Shown piece after piece: positions 27,338 to 41,700 of a stretch of 64,000 nucleotides of DNA. The stretch is from Lethocerus indicus (Eukaryota; Arthropoda; Insecta; Hemiptera; Belostomatidae), in the NCBI GenBank assembly GCA_019843655.1, contig JACDQD010000002.1:12547154-12611153 (forward strand). The letters run 5' to 3'. The position numbers and the translations under genes were made by a program. A model generated the notes under the pieces. The model was not told the origin of the DNA. It saw only the letters and a program-made list of their open reading frames with translations, and did not search any database. Position 1 is the stretch's first letter. The number at the start of each line of letters is the position of its first letter.

Positions 27338-29758
27338 GATTAAGTACCTTCCCCGCTCTGTAGTTTATTCATATATTTATACGCTACAAATAATTTCTTA
27401 AATAATTAAGAGAAAATATTTTATCCGATACACTCGTTCCTAATAATTCCAGAGAATTTAATCCCGGGTTTACAGCAGGCAGAAAGGTGGATAGTTCCGT
27501 TCTACGGCCCGAATCAATAACTTTTATATCCGCCTCGTGTATTTGAGAGGGAGAAAGAGAAGTTAGTTGTTTTGAGGAAGAGAAAAGGGGAGAAAACTAA
27601 AAATCTGTACGGAATTTCTCCAATCTCTACTAGATTAAAATCGATAGGAGATTCTGGCTTTAAGAGGGGTGGTAAGGGGCGTGGATCACCCACCGAATAG
27701 GGAAGGAAAAAGGGGTAGGGCGGGAACGGAAGCAGGAAGAAGGAAGGATAATAGAGAGAAAAGAGGGGGGAGAAGGAGGCTGAGAGGGTGGCGGCAAGTT
27801 TTGTTGGATGTCGCACGATGTCGGGGGGCGAGGAGGGGGTGGCGACCCGCTGGCGCCGGCTTACGGCCCCACGAGCATCGATATTGCAAAACTATGTCGC
27901 CACGACGATCCGAAAACAACCCACCCTCCTCGCATCCACAACCCCAACCCAGATTTAGAGTCCACTTCATTTTCCCACTGGAATATTAGAAAGGAAAACC
28001 GAACTGAAATTTATCAAAACAGTTAAAGATGGGGGGGCACTAACACTTGACGCGTATAGGATTTTGCCAGTCGCCATTAATATCTGTTTACATCTCGAGA
28101 ATTATACGTTATACTATTATTTCTTTCTTTTGGTGTGAGTGTTCAGAATTCACGTTTCCACTTGTTAGGGCCCAGTGACCCGACGGCCCCATTTCCCGAT
28201 AAGAGAAATAATAGGCAAAACAAAGACGGGGCCAAACCGGTCATTGACACAGCGAACATCGGGTAATGATGGACCTACCACGTACAGCCAGAGTATTATT
28301 TACCAACATAATAGTCGTAATTCCGATGCGAGGGTACTTTCCTAACCTCTTGGAGACGTTTGCTAACGTTTTCGTTTTCGATCTTCCGTCACCTCCCGCC
28401 GGTTCGGTCTTTAACTGCTCACCATATTCAGATGGGATGCCCCAAAGGCAACCGATTGACTCACGATTCTACTGACGAAAGATCCTACTGAAGACGGTCA
28501 GCAACCGAAACCGTACTAGCGAATACCGAACCAGCAATTATGTATGCTCACTAAATTTAATAACGCCTCGAGATTATATAGAATGGCATGTCTAATAGTG
28601 TAATTTTTTCTGTTTTCGACCTCGAATTGGAGGCAAATATATTTACTTTCCTGGAATACTCTAGAAAATTGTCTTTTCTATACGTATTAAAAATTAATTT
28701 TCGTGGTCTCATATTAATCCTTATTTTTAGTCTACATTTTTGGTACAACCCTCGTTGGCTAAAATAAATTAACACCTTCTATTGAAGAAGTAAAGTATAG
28801 CTACTGTGACAAAACCATGTTTGGGGTTCTAAATTTAGGCCGTCAACTTTAAGCCATTGTCCCTGTGCTTTATTTATTGACCTGGGAGAGGTCAGTCTAA
28901 CGTGGAATAGATCGTATATTTGGAATGAAAACATATTCCCATCTTGCATAATCGGTAAATCTGTTGCTTCGATTATATAGCTTTGGTGGACCGAGGTTTA
29001 GAAGTAGTTTGAGAGTTGATCCGATTTTCAGCTGTAATTTATAGTTAAAATCCCCATAACAAATTGAGAAATTCCATAAAAAATGTTGAAGAAACCCGCG
29101 AAATGGGTGCTTGTTTAAAATTAAGGCGTAAGAATTTTTTCTAACATTCATTGACCTTGTGATCTTCTCTAGACCATTGCGAAAGACTCCCGAATTTTGT
29201 GCAATGAGACAAGTAGTGTAGGTATTTACGCCGGGCAAACACTCATACTTTAATCATTATATATAAAATAAAAAACCAGATGGGGTACTCTTGGACCTCA
29301 TGTGTGTTCATCATATTGTGTCTCAACAACTTCATAATCATTGATTAGACTTGCTAGAAGGAATGCTTATATTGAAAAATAAATATTTTGCTGTAGGAAA
29401 TACGTAGGTGATGGAAATAATAGAATTAGGTATTATAAATGATTAAAATAAATACTTTTATTCCCTTAAATTAAACTAAAAAAAATCATGCATGTTACAT
29501 TCTTACATTACACTACTTTACACATTATTCATTTATCCATTTAACCAATATCCTATCTATTTTTTAAATAATCAATTTATTAATGTTTAGAACTAAGAGA
29601 AGGCAAGAATATTATAAATAAAAAAGTAGAAAATAATTTTCATATTTAACAATAACTTGAGGATCACAATAATCTCGTATGTTTGTACTTTGCTAGGCTA
29701 ATAAATGAGCTGGATATGAGAAGCTACATGAGAAGTAGGCATGGAATTCAGAAAAATA

Positions 29759-30426
29759 TTAAATTGAAGTCCATATTTTATTCTGATGAATAAACCCATA
29801 GTCCATAGTTCTGGTGAAAAAAATATTTTTGACACTAAAACATTTCCAACAAGTGATATCATATGACCGCGAATCATTTTTAATTTCTAGAAGGTTGATC
29901 AGCCGAGTGCTGGGGGCCCTGTTACTGTGGGTATTTTTATTGTGGACCCCCAATTAATTCTAGTCCCTCAGGAGGCAAGAATTACCAGGATAAGGGACAC
30001 ACTCTGGAACTGGGTCCGATTTTATTCACATTGGCGACTGTAGGAAAATTCTAAAACCGGCACACAGGGAGATGAATGAATAAAAATAATTTAAAATAAT
30101 TAACACATATTTCATTCAGTGAATGATATGTCTGTGACTGTGTAAAATGTACTGTATGCACACATTATTTAATATATACATAAATTACACAAACATGATG
30201 AAGCCGATTCATATGCTTTATATGTAAGTTCATGACTTGGAAAAGTTCACATATTGCTCAATTTGTAGTTTCACATAAGGTTTTGTCCACTCATAATTTC
30301 ACTTGGAACTCTGAATATTGGCAGTTAGTTCAGTTCACAATTCTAAAAATGGATACACAAATTGTATATTCCCATTAGATACCTTACCACTGTTTACATT
30401 ATTTCTGTTCATATGTATTTTTCTTT
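29759..30426. other. AGMO 3' flank / probable 3' UTR
   Basis: On the minus strand this follows the AGMO stop codon. The first AATAAA downstream is at 30,026-30,021, implying a 3' UTR of about 400 nt. A 64-codon minus-strand frame at 29,759-29,953 has no recognised domain. Confidence 0.35.
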
Positions 30427-32694
30427 TTAATGCTGCTTGATTTTAATTTCAAACACACTGAAGCAATGTAATGACCAGAAAAGGGCTGACAGCAAAAAGA
30501 ACCAGTAGAGAGATGGCATTGACAGAGCCAGTGCATGTTTTTGAATGAGTGAAGCCAAAATTAGACACCTCATCAGCTCCAGAATACAAGCGTTCGGCCG
30601 ATTTTCAAACATTAACCCAATTACAGTTAGAGATGCAAGAATATAGCATACAAAAGCCATCACTGCGACTGGACTTAATGTCTAGAAAATAGAAAAAAAT
30701 AATTAAATTAAAATAATAACAAATTTGTATTTATTTGAATCTAATAAATATCTATTATTAATTAATCTGGGATAAATAGTGCAGTGGTGTACTAAAGTAT
30801 GGCACACTAAACCCTCCCAGACAAAATAACAGGTATTCCAACTAATTCTAGATCCGATAATATTATTACTGTTAAAATATATTATAATATCTAAAAAATA
30901 TGACGATTTTATATACTTACTAGATAATGTTGTGCAAGATCCTGGAAGCTGATAACAATAGCTATGAAATGGAGAACTAAATAGGCATTGCACCACGTTG
31001 GTAATTCTACATCATATTTCGCCCTCTTCTTCACCTACAACAGTTCATTAAACTTAATTTATTTTACTTATGATTTCTTGTAGTAATACAGGAGATAGTT
31101 AAATCAAATACAATAATGTGTGCAACAATAAATTGTAATTTTAATGAGTAAATTTATAATTGAAATACAAATATGATTATTAAACTTTCTATCTACACTA
31201 ATACCCAAGCTTGATGGATTAACAATGATAACTTTAGTGAGGAAAGAATATAAAATGAAAATGTTTTACATTATGTCTCACTGGAAAAATGTCATAATTT
31301 TATTTCATTATGTTTATTTGGTTATTTTATTTTTTCTGCAAAGATTTAAGAATTATAGCTATCTATTATGTACTAAATAAATTTATTTTAATAATATAAA
31401 CTACCTGCAATATATTTCTTTATGCTATTCTTAAAAATATGAAATATAAAAATTATGCCAGAATTTAAATTTTGATTTAAAACAGTTACTGTTGAGGAAT
31501 TACATACATCAGGTTTATCCTCATCAAGGCCTGTCCATGGTTTTCCTGGTAGCCAACTTGGGCCTTTTATTATTGCTGACACCTTGTTTTGCCAACCATT
31601 CATGGCTTTAAATTTGTTATATACATTCATGTTATAGAACACCTGAAAAAAAATATAATGTCTTGTTATTAATGTCTTATTTGGCCAGTAACCTGTTCAT
31701 TATTACTGTACCATTTAAGATATCTATCTGTTATATTACGGGCAAACATACTTGAAGGAATATAGGATTAAATGATGGCTGGTTCATGACTAGTCCATAA
31801 ATAATTTCCTCCTTTTCTTTCTCCTCTGCAAACGTTCCAAAAAGATGATCCCATATAATTAAAGTACCACCATAGTTTTTATCCAAACAGTATAAAACAC
31901 TACCTGCAAACAAACTTAATCTTCATAATTTTATACACAATGTAATTTATTTTATTAAAACTTTTAAATCAAAGGCAAATAATATTTCAGAACCTTATTT
32001 GCAAACATTATAAGCAAAGATAAATCAATTTCATTCTTATCTATTGATTGCCATATAATATGATTTCAAATATTATTTTGATTTCGTTATTACCATGGTG
32101 AACTCGATGATGTTTGGGAGTGTTTAAGATCCATTCAAGAGGTCCAAGCGATGTAATAGTTTCGGTGTGGATCCAAAACTGGTACAGAAGATTAAATTGC
32201 TGGTGTGTTAAAAACTGTGATGGTGGAATGATAAAAGCTAATGGTAGATAAAATACCTGAAAAGAATTTGTTATTTTTCATAAACATATTCACAATCATA
32301 GAGTAGAAATTTAATTTTAATAAATATTGAAGAAATCATACTCACAAATCCACACCATCCTTGAAGGACAGATTGTCTGAGCCCCACAGCCAAGTTGAAG
32401 TCTTCAGAACTGTGATGGACCTGGTGTTGGGCCCATAATATGTGAATTTCTAGAAAATACGCCATCATTATAATCACTTCATAAATCACTAAAATATTTT
32501 GAGATTCATTAAATGATTCCTTCATGTCATTTTATTTACGAAAATAGTTCTATATTTCAGTAAAATGTTCAAAATGGTTTTAACCAAAATTTCAATTTTG
32601 TATTTCTGCATTATTTGATGTTAGAAATCCTGCCCCTTTACATTCCAATTGTAGGTGTTTAGCCACCTAAATAAATACTTTTCTATTTAATTAC

Positions 32695-32767
<73 letters not shown>

Positions 32768-35700
32768 GTTTTCCAAATTTACTTCATGTTTAAATGTATT
32801 GTTCAACATACCGTGACTAGCTCTATGAACCCAATAGTAGCAGAAATCTACTCCAAGTGCTGCTAGATACCAGGTCAGAACAGAATCCCATGGTAGGTCA
32901 ACTATTCTGTAGTTTTCATATATCCATATGTAAAGAGCACTCTCTCCTCCACGAAATATTAGTCTAAACACATGTAATAATCAATAATTAATTGGATACT
33001 ATTTAAACTGATTGGTAGGCCTTTGAAATAGGTATTAAAGAAATGAAATTAATATGACATAGGTAACAAGTGAGAATGTAATCAATGAGAAAATAGAATT
33101 TAATTGTATTAGACTTATGTAAGAATGATTGGAATTGAGTCACAGAGAATAACAGTATTTAAAAAATTTATATTCTGGAATAATACCAAGACCTTGAACC
33201 TGAGTAGAATGTTATGGCAACACATTCTCGAGAAACCTTGGAGGTAACATCAGGGCAGTGGACTTGTGTTTAAATTTTTTATTTTCAATTAATACAAGTC
33301 CAAGACCAATTTTTTAGAATATTACAAAATAAAAAAAATAATACGATTATCAAATCAATTTTTGATAATATATTTCCTTTTTGAAATGTTTGATATTTAG
33401 AATTTATGTAATAATTTAACAATAAGCGAATAACAAACATTTAATAAGCAGTTTTATTTAATGTTGGGTAATTTACATGCTAAATGGAAAATGCAGCGTT
33501 TACAGCTGAAGTTTGAATTTTTTATAAGTATTTTTGAAGAATATTTTAATGTTCCATAAACTCTGAAATAAATGTAACATTAAACAATTACATAAAAAAT
33601 ATTAAATTTTCAATCTAGAGAATGGCTATTTATTATTCCTTATACAACTTGGTGCTTAATTAAATTAAGTTAGTATTATTGAAAGCTGAAATTTACCTTC
33701 CAATTTCTTGGATTAATCCATGAGACAAAGATGTGATGCCATCGTTTAGTCTCATCAGTGGTTTCTTCTCCAGCCATAACACTATGTTTTCTACTATGAT
33801 GAATGCCAAAAAATATGGCCAAGCCTGTAACACCAATAAATAATTAAAACAATAAAAACCAAATAATTTTTGCCTAAACCTAATCTGTAATTTATGACTT
33901 TCGATTAAAGTTAATATATGAAAAAATACATAGAACAGGTAAAACATCTAATAGTGATCATGAGTGAAAAAACCAAGGTTCGCGGTAAATAACTGAATTT
34001 CGATAACGCTAGTCAACGTTTACGAGATCTTTGTCTTTCCTTATTGAGGAGAGTGACTGATATCATTAACACAAGCACAAAAGTGCTGGGGGGATGATTG
34101 AATCCCCCCCCCGTGAAAATGAGGACGGCCTAATAAACATAATTACTAATACCACTCGAGAGAGAAGAGAAATATCCACAGCTAAAGTGAGTAGAAAATT
34201 TCTAATGGCAGAAATAATTGAAGTTTATATGAACGGAGACAATATCAGGTATCAGAAAAACGAGAGTAATTATAAAGACTTCAAGTAGTTTGTAAAATCC
34301 AATATGGGGCTGTCATGATCCGCATGTGTTCCGAACTGCTGACCTTGCATTACTAATTAATAGAACATACAGTCTTCTTATAGCTGAAATTTTCCAATTT
34401 ACCATTATATATTGAATAATTTTTTTTTGGCCTTAAATGATAAAATGGATTTGTCTGGGTTAGGAAATAATTCAGGAGAACTATGAGTGTCTTGAGTATG
34501 TACTAGTAGTAGATAAAATAAATCTATAAATAAACAAAATCCATAATCAATATATATAGATAGATAGATAGATAAGTACATTTCTTAAATTCCCAATGCG
34601 TCAGTATCATAAAAAGACTGTGTGAATGGTTCAATATTTATTTCTGTCGTAAAGGAGGCGCCGGTCATCTACGTTCAAAGCTCCGAGAAGGTCGGTACAG
34701 TTTATTGTAGAATGGATCGCGTCTAATGATATTCATCGCTGTGTCTCCGGACAACTCTCTCCAGACACCAACGCTCCGTAGTAAACAATTTTTTCCCTCC
34801 ACAACTGACGCAACGTTCCGCTAATTTTCATCATTGTTTTCGAGTCCGCAAAAATGCATTGTTTTGCACACGGCTGCGACTGGTCAGATACGCATACCTG
34901 GTCTCTGTGCACTCGCCTACCACCGAGAGAACTACAGATTCAGACGTTATTCGACAGATATCGGTCTAATAGCCGGCTTTCATGGTCAGGTTTCGTTTAA
35001 ATCGTGTCCGAGTTAGTAATCGGTAAATTAAATCATAAATTGGCAAATTTGGAACCTGCTGGCCGTCGGAAAATGACTTTTATAACTGCAGTATTGCCAA
35101 TTTCGGTTTGTAACCTAAACGTGCATAGAATAAACATGAGAATAAACATGCAATAACCTAAACCGCTTGCCATTAATGTTATCATTCAAGTAACATACAA
35201 TAAACAATAGATTGTCTATTGTATGTTCCAGAAAATATTATAAAATGAATTTTACATTAATTACAAATAATTAAAAAAAATTACTGAAATTATTACTAAT
35301 TAGGAAATTACTACTAATAATTAATATTAGTATTAATAAGGAGGGATTGGGACTGCCTCTAAATGTTATGTGAAGATTATATACCCACCATAGTAACTAA
35401 TTTAACTTGTGTGATCTGTGGGATGAAGAGAACAATTACAGACTGACATATAATTTAACACACCAGCGCTACTGCCCCCCAATCAGGACCAGAAGACGGA
35501 GACACCACTGAAATATTGTGGTGATAAAGCACTAAGAAGTTGGAATTAATTTTGGGATACACTCAACAGAATTGAATGCATAACAAAATCTATAATACAC
35601 ACGTTGACATGTTGGGTAGTTAGCGTTTCATTTTCATTATTCCTACTTGTTACACTTCTTTCGCATCCATCCATTGGGTCAAGAACTGGTGTAGTGTAAC

Positions 35701-38700
35701 TCGAAGGCGTCCTTGTAATTAGCGAGCATTTCTATCCAGATGTGCCGAATAGTTGGTCATCTCATTAGCCTAGATTTTATTTTAAAGAACGAAGGGAGTT
35801 TTCTACGTTCTTCTGCGTCGACTTCGTGAAAGTGAGCGGATTTTGTGCTACGGTTATGGCCTTGAAGATAGCTCTAAATTCTACTTCGTTTTCAATTTTA
35901 GCAGATCGAATTTTAACTCTAAATGGTTTCCGTGTAATTGGCAAATATTAAAAAGAAGTAGACAGATATGACAATTTGAGATAGAACAAGGACAAAGCGC
36001 GTCCAGTTTTAAATTTTGATAAATAATATTAATAAAAAAAAGTGCGACCCCTTGTAGGCATGATTACGTAATAGTATTTGCAGAGAAAATTTACTTTTCA
36101 CTTAAATAGCTTTAACTACTAGCAATTTACTTTACAATTATTTAAGTGTTTGTATAATTTTATTATTAATTTTTTTTCCGGTGTCTATACGTGTGCGAAT
36201 ACGTGTTTTTATACACGGATTTTATCAATGGCAAGTATTTGTCGTCTTGATGCCATTAGTGGGGAATACCTGTCACTTTCATTTACTATCGCAATAGGCA
36301 ATAAAACATATCCTTAGTGCTACGCTCGTCTTGGAAAACTGAAGTTAACCTCAATTACTCCTCAATTAATGGTTGTATCGAGTTTACAAAACTAAACCGA
36401 GCTGTTTATCGAATGATTGGATATTAATATGAGATGGACTGTGGTCAATTGCATTAGTACAAACAAGCAATCTCACCCTTTAACATGCTTCATTACACCG
36501 TGCGGTTTTCTGTTTTTGCAACTGTGGTTAATTTTTCGAGGCAAACGAATCATTTGCCCGCTGCCGCTGTGTAATGTAGCAGAACTTTATTTGGGCAAAA
36601 ATATTTTACCGTATCATATTATAATTTAATTGGTATCGCAATTTGGCACTTATTCTTGGATTTTCAACAAAATATTCCCCAATCTGTCCTTCAGTAAACT
36701 TATGAACTTCTTTCCGGAGTTCACTGTTAGAAATTTTTCAACAATTTTCCTTTTACCATTTCGGTTGTGTATGCCACACCTTACTATAAATGTTACATCT
36801 CGATTGGTAAACAATAATTTTCTTACATCATAGAACCGTATACCGCGTAGTATAATAAAATAAAAGAAATCAGAAATTACAATTCTTACGATAATACACG
36901 AGTACACGTTAGAGGATACATACCTTGTTGTTAATTTCATCTTACCGAGTTTCCTTACTTCACCCATATTGTTTTATTATAATTTACTTCAGATTGAATT
37001 CTGACAGGTCGGAGCTTCCACTCCACAACTAGAGTAGTACCGAGAACTGCGCCTTTTCGCTATTTACGACGCAATTTATTTCCATCGTAAACCTGAGTTA
37101 CCTACCGTGCGAATGTAAGTTGTGAGTTTAATGAATCAGTGGGCCACAAAGGGCAGGGTGTTCCACCGCATCCCCCTCTACTGTACAAACACATCCCAGA
37201 TTTCTTGAAACATTGGCGGGAGGCAGTGTCGCCTTGAAGAATGAATACGACTCGTTTATAATTAGAAGTGAGCGGCGAACAACGCAAAGCAATGCGGAGC
37301 GCCGTCGTGGTCAAAGACCCAGCCGGGGACCCAAGCGTCCTTGGAGTTAGTAGGTCTACGGGTTAACTGATCCTTCCCAGTGTGTGTGCGCACCCTCCTA
37401 TATTGGCGTGAGAATCCCAGTTCGCTAAAAGTGGGCGAATGAAAACAGCATCGAACAGGCGTCTTACTGCGTCTGTTTTCGAGAGCGGGAGCCGCTGGGG
37501 ACAAGGCCACAGCCTCGTCTTCGGGTTTCAATCGGACGAGCACGTGGATGACCACCTTGCCGCCCGCTGCAATTTACGGACAGTATGCAGGATGCTTTTA
37601 CCCTGCAGAGTGTATTTGAATTTCTTGAAAGTAAACTCTTAAACATCGAAACATTTTTCTACCTTATTCCCTCGAAAATAACCTGCGATTACCTGATGGA
37701 GAATTATAATCGAGCTTATAGAGGAAATACTTCAGAGCTACAATACATTGGCATACGCTAGGATTTCGTTTTTGAGAATTTTCAGGCACACTTTCATCAT
37801 TAATCCACTCATCAGGCTTGGATGGTTTTATCAGATTTGGACGAATTGTGACATAATCGGACTATTTGATTCCGCCCGTTGTTGAACAAATTCGGTACAT
37901 TTAAATTTATTACACCGATATAAACCTAGTGTACGAATCATAGGCGTCCCTAAAGTCTGTAACTCGGATGTTATAGCAACGCCCAGACCTTGGCGTTTTT
38001 ACAAAAAACTTAAAAAGAACTAATCTAACCTAACCTAACTTATCTTCAAAAAGAGGATAGAAGTCGTACTCTAAAAACTTGAAGGAAAAGCCTTTCTATA
38101 AATTAGATTATTACCGAAACTATCCTTCACTTTACGGCTTGATGTCAAGTGACTTTTTAATAGGGTAAACAAGACTGACTTATCAAGAAAACAAGAGTTA
38201 CTTATCAGGAAAAAAGATCCCTCCCAAGCTACTCAGATTCAAGGTATGTGCAATGTGGATATTTGGATATTTTTTTATATATATCTACTTGGACTAAATA
38301 TGCATTGCATTACATTTTCACGAACTACCCAATATGTTTGATGCCGAACAGGTTCTCAGTAACAATGTTTCCAGAAGTAAATGTATTCCATTTTTTTCTG
38401 CCTCACTTCGTCCATGCTCCACTGTTGGAACTGTATCGGTGGCAGTGCCTTGACACGGTTTAATTATAAGAAAAAAGTTTCGAAGGTTTAAGCAAGACGA
38501 AGTCGAGTGGGTAAACTGATGTTTCTACAAAATTTTTGACGTTTCTTTATTTCTGTAGTGATGTAAAATTGGGTTCGACACATTTCAATTAATGCATAAC
38601 ACGATGTCCATTAAATAATTGTATCGAGGATTAAATGTTTTAATTTCAGCAAGCAAATAATCCATTTTAATGTTTCTTTTAATATTTCCACCGTTGTACC

Positions 38701-41700
38701 CCAAAAATCGGTTCTTCAAATTCAAAAATAAATTAATAAGATAGAAATTAGCGTTTGTATGTTACCCAATTTTAAAGCGTTTTAACCTGTATATTACTAT
38801 GTGTTTAATAATATTATTATCTGTGCATCGAAATGCAGATGTGATAGGACTAGCGAAGTACCCCTGTGTACTTCATTTTATTCAAAGTGTGCACTTTATT
38901 TAAATATCTACTCCACTTTTCGTAGTAACAGATAAAATATGTGCTGTTTTATTTGGCACGTTTCTCGTTCGGAGACATATTTAAGATTACTTCTATTTAA
39001 TGTTCGTTTGTGTGGTGTTCATAAAGGTTTGGAGTTGTATCACTGTGGGGAACTTGTTTCCACGGAGCTTCGGATACAGTAGAATTATAGTGAGGACAAG
39101 GACAGGATGCGCTATGCCGCATCTAAGTACCTCACAAAAGACTAAAGAAGAGAGTGGAGAAGATGGCAAGAGTAAAATTAGAAATCACGTTGTTTAATAA
39201 TACGCCGCCGCGTATCAAAATACAATTTGCGGTTTTTCGTAAAAGAGAAACGTAACAAGGGCAGAAAAAAGAGATTACATATCGAATGTTCCGTAGGACA
39301 AAAAATAATTGATCATTTCAATCGGGAGAACCAAATAGCGTTACGTAAAACCGGTCTTAGGCGCAGGAGACATCTGAGAATTATCGGAACGGGAATAAAA
39401 CGCGTGTCCCATACATGAATCGATTTCATTGTAAGCAGATCCAATTGCTAGTGATGGGCAACTGGATCGGAGGTTGACGGGGTTATTTTCGAGCGGGACT
39501 CCAGTTTAAATTACATCGTTGTCACGCGGCGATAACGAAGACCGTTATTTAAGCTTGTTGAACTCATCGCTGAAAGAAAAAACGTGATGTTCAGCCTTCT
39601 AGCGGCATCAACAGTAGTCGAATTTCCAATTGTAATAAACGCTTTTCCCGAGCGATTAGCAGAAGGGGGGGACAGCTTAAGGGTGGGAAACCGAAACTCC
39701 CGCATCGAAATATGTCGAAGATACTCTTTTTCTTTAATTTTTGAAAACATACTTTTTGTGCAAACCTTAATGTCTTATGAAATTTGTCCCATACTTTCTG
39801 TATAGGTAGAAACGTCAGCAGGTGTTTGTAGTCTATTAGGTGATGATTGGGGTCGTCAACAGTTCATGAAATAATACAAACCTAAGAGAAGAAAAGATCT
39901 GTTACACCTTACGGGCAAAAAACTCCTTTTACATGTATAAATACTTGTGAAGAGTATTAATAAGTACATTTTGCAACTAGCTTACTTGTAACAAAGTTAT
40001 AATATCATAACATATAGTCATAACAATACAAACAAAAAATCAGGTACACGTTAGTAATTCTAGTACGTTAATCTCATCGAACTATTGCCGTCCACGCCCT
40101 TCATATACGATGAGTTAAAGAACTGCGGTTTCATCACACGACAAGTTTTGGAAATGTGTTCTGAAACGTGAAAAAAACCTTTGTGGGCCCGAAATCTCGT
40201 GTTTTTAATTAATTCTTCTTTGTTTGGTTTCGGTGACGCAATTCTTGTGGGCGTTAGACTGACGTAAATCTCAACAATCGGTGTAAACCGTTAACGATTG
40301 GCCTGGCTTCGCTTTGTAGAAGTCAACGGACGTTAGCCAGTTCCGCAATAAATGTCAGGCAAACCGACCGCCCGTCGGCTATTTACTTTGCCGGTTTCTG
40401 CATTCGAACGTCAACCGTTTATTTCCAGTTTTTTTCTTTATCCCAAGTCAGTATATGTATATTTCCTCACTGCCCAATTTCGGCTTTATAGGCTACCATT
40501 GACAAGGCGTTGACGTATTTTTCTTTTTTATATAGCGCAAGGAAATACCATGTTATCTGTTATACGCTTACGGCGTTAATACGGTTTGACAACGTCATAA
40601 AATGTTTTTTTAACATTTCTTTATTTTGTACAACCAACATTGAATGTTATAAGTACAAATGCTGTATGTATTTTTTTTCACGTACATGTCGCGATAAAAG
40701 AAACCACCCAAAGATGGCACTATTGACACAAGAACAATTATGGTCTAAGCGCTAAGAAGATCTCTAGGCCAGCGGCGTTTCAACCGACGCGTAGGGAGGG
40801 GGATAATGGATGGGTAAGAGAGGAAGGGACTGAACGAGTGGATTAGGATGAGGGGAAAGGCGGAAGTGGAACTTCAGGAACCGGGATTTTGCGACTTCGT
40901 GGTCTGTATAATTTTCTGACGAAAATGAATTTGCTCAGTATTAAGAAGAAGTGGTATTATGACGAACGCTAGCGGTCACAAAGGATCGATATCAACCCGG
41001 TTGTGTTTAATTTAACGTCCGCCTCATGTTTAATTTAACACGCTTATTCTATACTCATTCAGTATATTGGAATAATTTTCCATGCTAGAGTAAAATTATT
41101 GAATTGCTGTAATGATATAATAAAATACATCCTTGCGATGAACTTCACCTCATGATGATGAACTCTATTAATTTATATTTGGTATTAGAGATGGTAATTA
41201 AATACGTTAACGGTGTTTTTCACGTAAATAATAAAACAGTGTAAACAAATGTACTGCGGGCCGGACAGCAGGAATCTCACTTATCATTGCGGTCAAGGAT
41301 ACAGTTTATCAGCAGAAAAAAAACACTTGTCTGGAGTGTTTACACTGTTTTTCGACCAGAGACTGCAAGTTAATTAAGAATTAATATTAATTAAGCTCAT
41401 GTTTCTAAGATTTGCTTTGAACCCACCGATTTCCACTCGATCCAAGTTACTTTTGATCGAGCAGGTTCAATGCTTAAGACCGGAAGGGGCGAATAGGAAG
41501 CGGGAAGTGGAAAGAAATCAGGGCCCGTGGGCCTTGAACGAAGATTCGAATGCAGAATTAACAATATCCTGCGGCCAAGGTTAATCGAACCGAGCTTGCG
41601 CAGTATTAAACTACTAGAATTCCAGTCATCAGCATATTCCAATATATAGGTAACGAGGAACCAGTGTCTAAAAAAAGATATTTGGAGTTTATCCGTTCAG

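Larger units (their letters stand above)
25560..29240. other. Intergenic DNA with a few repeats
   Basis: No gene recognised. It holds a Jockey 3'-UTR scrap (26,940-27,005), an AT-rich palindrome (27,294-27,337) and a GC-rich patch (27,660-27,960). A 113-codon minus-strand frame at 28,897-29,238 is followed by AATAAATAAA on its own strand but has no recognisable domain. It may be part of an old element or chance. Confidence 0.45.

Noticed and set aside
27669..28026. Arg/Gly- and Pro-rich frames on both strands
   Set aside because: Purine-rich, GC-rich composition explains them.
28897..29238. 113-codon minus-strand frame followed by AATAAATAAA
   Set aside because: No domain, homologue or splice partner could be recognised; kept only as a note in the intergenic entry.
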